A stretch of DNA of 64,000 bases from Opitutaceae bacterium (GTDB lineage Bacteria; Verrucomicrobiota; Verrucomicrobiia; Opitutales; Opitutaceae). The translations under genes were made by a program, and so were the position numbers. The notes under the pieces are model-generated. The model did no database searches and was not told the DNA's origin. It saw nothing but the letters and a program-made list of their open reading frames with translations. The number at the start of each line of letters is the position of its first letter. Within the stretch, counting starts at the first letter, position 1. The stretch spans positions 1-64,000 of the forward strand of contig JAUSID010000253.1 in NCBI GenBank assembly GCA_030648295.1, written 5' to 3'. Below are positions 61,988 through 64,000 of this stretch, piece by piece.

Positions 61988-63115
61988 TCAACGCGCGCGA
62001 AGCGGAGCGGATTTCGCGGCTGGCATCAGGGTCGCCCGTCTCGTGCACAACGTATAATTTCCGCCGCCCAGCCCGGAGAACAAGAGCCACAGCGTGCGGC
62101 CGTCGGCGCTCATCCATGCAGGTGGAAACTTGTGGTGAAACGTGACGGTCGGCGCCGACCACGCATCATCGTAATAGAGCGTCGTCCATGGACCCCACGG
62201 TTCCGGCGCGTCGAACACTCCGAGCGCCGCGGTGTGCGAGGCGGCGGTGCCTTTCTTTCGCGGCTCGCCGTCGTCGGCGGCGAGCAGCCGCCCGGCGGGA
62301 CGATGCGAAGTCGTGAGGAGGTACCGCTTCAGTGCCGCGTTGTAGGTGATGCTCGCGCGCTGCGTGCCCCGCCCGTCGCTGAAGATCGGTTTGCGCTGCG
62401 CGATGTCGCGCGACCAGCGCGGCGCCGCGCCGGCATCCGTGCCCGCGAAAAACTCATAGCTCGCGCGCTCCACCACCTTCGCCTCCGGCACCCGCGCCAT
62501 GACCGTGCGCTCGGCGTACGCGTAGGCGTCATCATTGTCCTGCGAAATAACATAAACGAAACCATCGCGCGCGCCTGCGTTGCCCGGCCCGAACTGCACG
62601 AAGTCGGGGACGCCGAATGTATCCGAAAAATACCACTCCGCCCACGTCCACGTCCTGCCGCCGTCGCGCGCCGACGCGAGATGCGAGTGTTTCCAATCCT
62701 CCGGCGTCGGCCGGAAGTTCCGCACGAAAAGGTAAAGCGTGTCGCCCACGGCGATCAGGCCGCTGGCCTTGATGCCGCGCGGTCCCCCGCCTTGCGGCGC
62801 ATCGATGTTGGTTGGCACGTCCTCGCCTTTGAGCGACGGCGGCACGCCCGTGATCCGAGCGAAACCGATCGTGAGCCTGGGATCGCGACCGCCAAACCCA
62901 CGCCCGTCGCCGTAGGCGGCGAACTGCACGTCACGCTCGATCCACGCAATCGGCCAGTTGTCCCCCGTGTGCTCGGGATTCCCGATCCGCACGATTTCTC
63001 CCCACTCGAGTCGCGCGAATGTGCTCGCCGGATACGGCGCGTCGGCCACCGCCGCGACAGTGCGGAGGGTGAAAAGCAAGACCGCGCCGGTGAGCAACGA
63101 TGCGTGGGGTCTCAT
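61988..63115 (-). CDS. Secreted DUF4185-like five-bladed beta-propeller protein
   Basis: 375 residues from ATG 63115; an ATG at 63193 is in frame but lies beyond a family C palindrome. Signal peptide LLTGAVLLFTLRTVAAVADA. The pattern is of DUF4185/sialidase-like propellers: GDNWPIAWIERDVQFAAYGD, GLIAVGDTLYLFVRNF, SARDGGRTWTWAEWYFSD, DGFVYVISQDNDDAYAYAER, YNAALKRYLLTTSH and GRTLWLLFSGLGGGNYTLC. ASP-box-like SARDGGRTW is notable. It may bind or cleave a glycan; the catalytic residues are not evident. Convergent with the oxidoreductase. Confidence 0.75.
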   Translation of the reverse strand: MRPHASLLTGAVLLFTLRTVAAVADAPYPASTFARLEWGEIVRIGNPEHTGDNWPIAWIERDVQFAAYGDGRGFGGRDPRLTIGFARITGVPPSLKGEDVPTNIDAPQGGGPRGIKASGLIAVGDTLYLFVRNFRPTPEDWKHSHLASARDGGRTWTWAEWYFSDTFGVPDFVQFGPGNAGARDGFVYVISQDNDDAYAYAERTVMARVPEAKVVERASYEFFAGTDAGAAPRWSRDIAQRKPIFSDGRGTQRASITYNAALKRYLLTTSHRPAGRLLAADDGEPRKKGTAASHTAALGVFDAPEPWGPWTTLYYDDAWSAPTVTFHHKFPPAWMSADGRTLWLLFSGLGGGNYTLCTRRATLMPAAKSAPLRAR

Positions 63116-63148
63116 GGCAACGGCATGAGCTTCATACCCGGCGAACCA

Positions 63149-63176
63149 TTGCGGGCCGGAGGCCCGCGCTCCCAGG
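63149..63176. repeat. Palindromic repeat family C, copy 4
   Basis: TTGCGGGCCGGAGGCCCGCG followed by CTCCCAGG, upstream of the DUF4185-like start. Confidence 0.8.
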
Positions 63177-63210
63177 TGACGGATCAACCTCATGCCGATC
63201 GAAGCGAGTC

Positions 63211-63240
63211 ATTGGCGTCCATTCGCGTTCATTCGCGGTT
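63211..63240. repeat. 10-bp tandem-unit array (three units)
   Basis: ATTGGCGTCC, ATTCGCGTTC, ATTCGCGGTT, like the arrays at 23168 and 60085. Confidence 0.8.
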
Positions 63241-63252
63241 AATTCTCCGCCG

Positions 63253-63273
63253 ATCCGGTATCCGGTATCCGGT
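63253..63273. repeat. 7-bp tandem-unit array (three units)
   Basis: ATCCGGT three times, ending six bases before the phosphofructokinase stop. Confidence 0.75.
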
Positions 63274-63278
63274 TTCGC

Positions 63279-64000
63279 CTAGTCGCCCAGGCTGATGCCG
63301 AGATCGCGGGCCGTGCGCAGGATGTCGCCATCGATGGGTACGCGGCGAAGTTTTCCGACGGCCTCCTTGATCGGCACGGCGTCCGTGTCCGGCGGGCGCA
63401 AGGCGACCATCATGCCGTATTGCTCCTCCGCGATCAGCCGCACCGCGCGTACCCCAAATCGGGTACACAACAGCCGGTCGAACGTGGTCGGAGCGCCGCC
63501 ACGTTGCAGGTGCCCGAGCACGCACACGCGCGTTTCCTTGCCCGTTCGCTTGGCGATCTCCGTCGCCACGGCCGCGCCGATGCCGCCCAGCCGCGCCTCG
63601 CGGATTGCGCCCGATGATCCCTGCGTCACGAAATCGCGTCCCGCCTCGCGCGCACCCTCCGCCACGGCCACCAGCGTGAAGCGTTTCCCCTCCCCTTCCC
63701 GCTCGGTGATCTTCCGGCAGATGCTGTCGTAATTGAACGGGATCTCGGGAATCAGGATGACGTCCGCGCCGCCCGCGATGCCGGAATGCGCCGTGATCCA
63801 GCCGGCGTAGCGTCCCATCATTTCGCATACGATCACGCGATTGTGGCTCTGGGCCGTCGTGCGCAACCGATCGAGGGCATCGGTGGCGAACGCGACCGCG
63901 CTGTCGAAACCGAACGTGATCACCGTGCCCTCGAGATCGTTGTCGATCGTCTTCGGCACGCCGACGATCGGGATGCCGTGCTCGAGGCATTGCTGCGCGA
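63279..64000 (-). CDS. pfkA: 6-phosphofructokinase, 3' part (5' end outside the window)
   Basis: About 240 C-terminal residues; the gene continues past position 64000. Phosphofructokinase motifs: GIPIVGVPKTIDNDLEGTVI (start of catalytic loop with TIDND), NRVIVCEMMGRYAGWITAHSG (in two pieces), VLIPEIPFNYD, VVAVAEGA-like LVAVAEGAREAG, and GHLQRGGAPTTFDR near the C-terminus. It phosphorylates fructose 6-phosphate in glycolysis. The residue after GVP is Lys (PKTIDND) where E. coli PfkA has Gly (PGTIDND). That Lys occurs in PPi-dependent and 'mixed' clade X enzymes, so the phosphoryl donor is open; the second deciding residue is outside the window. Confidence 0.9.
   Translation of the reverse strand, partial: AQQCLEHGIPIVGVPKTIDNDLEGTVITFGFDSAVAFATDALDRLRTTAQSHNRVIVCEMMGRYAGWITAHSGIAGGADVILIPEIPFNYDSICRKITEREGEGKRFTLVAVAEGAREAGRDFVTQGSSGAIREARLGGIGAAVATEIAKRTGKETRVCVLGHLQRGGAPTTFDRLLCTRFGVRAVRLIAEEQYGMMVALRPPDTDAVPIKEAVGKLRRVPIDGDILRTARDLGISLGD

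Overview
The window reads as chromosomal DNA of a high-GC member of the Verrucomicrobiota, most likely close to Opitutaceae. The evidence is a very large share of secreted proteins (many with Tat signals of the RRxF type), TonB-dependent receptors with the 'LSPFVV' N-terminal style common in that group, sulfatase, PL6 polysaccharide lyase, FG-GAP/VCBS, DUF4838, ThuA and Gfo/Idh/MocA families, and abundant short intergenic palindromes. No rRNA, tRNA, CRISPR array, integrase or transposase was recognised. Assignment to a genus is not possible from this sequence alone.

Layout. 1-9.7 kb: a Tat-exported GHL6/beta-galactosidase-like glycosidase, a relic of an amidase, a DUF3604 PHP-type protein on the minus strand, then a plus-strand run of a secreted unknown, a type I sulfatase and two beta-propeller VCBS proteins. 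9.8-17.8 kb: a tightly packed minus-strand operon with a secreted unknown, two CehA/McbA-like PHP metallohydrolases and a LamG plus beta-propeller protein. 17.8-20.9 kb: an eroded minus-strand glycan locus, with a DUF4838 gene still open and 3' relics of a TonB receptor and two other genes. 21-24.3 kb: a split TPP decarboxylase pair, a cupin, a GNAT acetyltransferase and a small lipoprotein. 24.3-27.5 kb: a Gfo/Idh/MocA oxidoreductase, a sugar phosphate isomerase/epimerase and a secreted RraA-like protein. 27.6-31.2 kb: a YkgJ-type cysteine cluster protein, a two-gene type II restriction-modification system and a lipoprotein. 31.7-36.8 kb: PL6 lyase plus TonB receptor, a probable alginate or related uronan uptake pair. 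37-44 kb: PhoD-like phosphatase, ThuA, PQQ-like beta-propeller and a second TonB receptor. 44.2-48.4 kb: two secreted proteins that look like peptidases without their catalytic residues. 48.6-52.6 kb: a 1342-residue Pls/PosA-type NRPS. 52.7-64 kb: a UroD-like protein, an orphan N6-adenine methyltransferase, an esterase, a sorbosone dehydrogenase-like propeller, a PAS protein with a coupled 58-residue partner, a Tat oxidoreductase, a DUF4185-like protein and the 3' part of a phosphofructokinase.

How it works together: most genes serve capture and extracellular breakdown of complex, partly sulfated or uronic-acid polysaccharides, followed by oxidation and isomerisation of the sugars. The R-M system, orphan methyltransferase and NRPS are accessory.

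The most unusual non-coding feature is a set of intergenic arrays of degenerate short tandem units. The unit sequence changes from place to place but the period stays at 7 (or 6, 8 or 10), and some arrays form inverted pairs. Three further palindromic repeat families (here called A, B and C) are scattered between genes, and some reach into annotated 5' ends.
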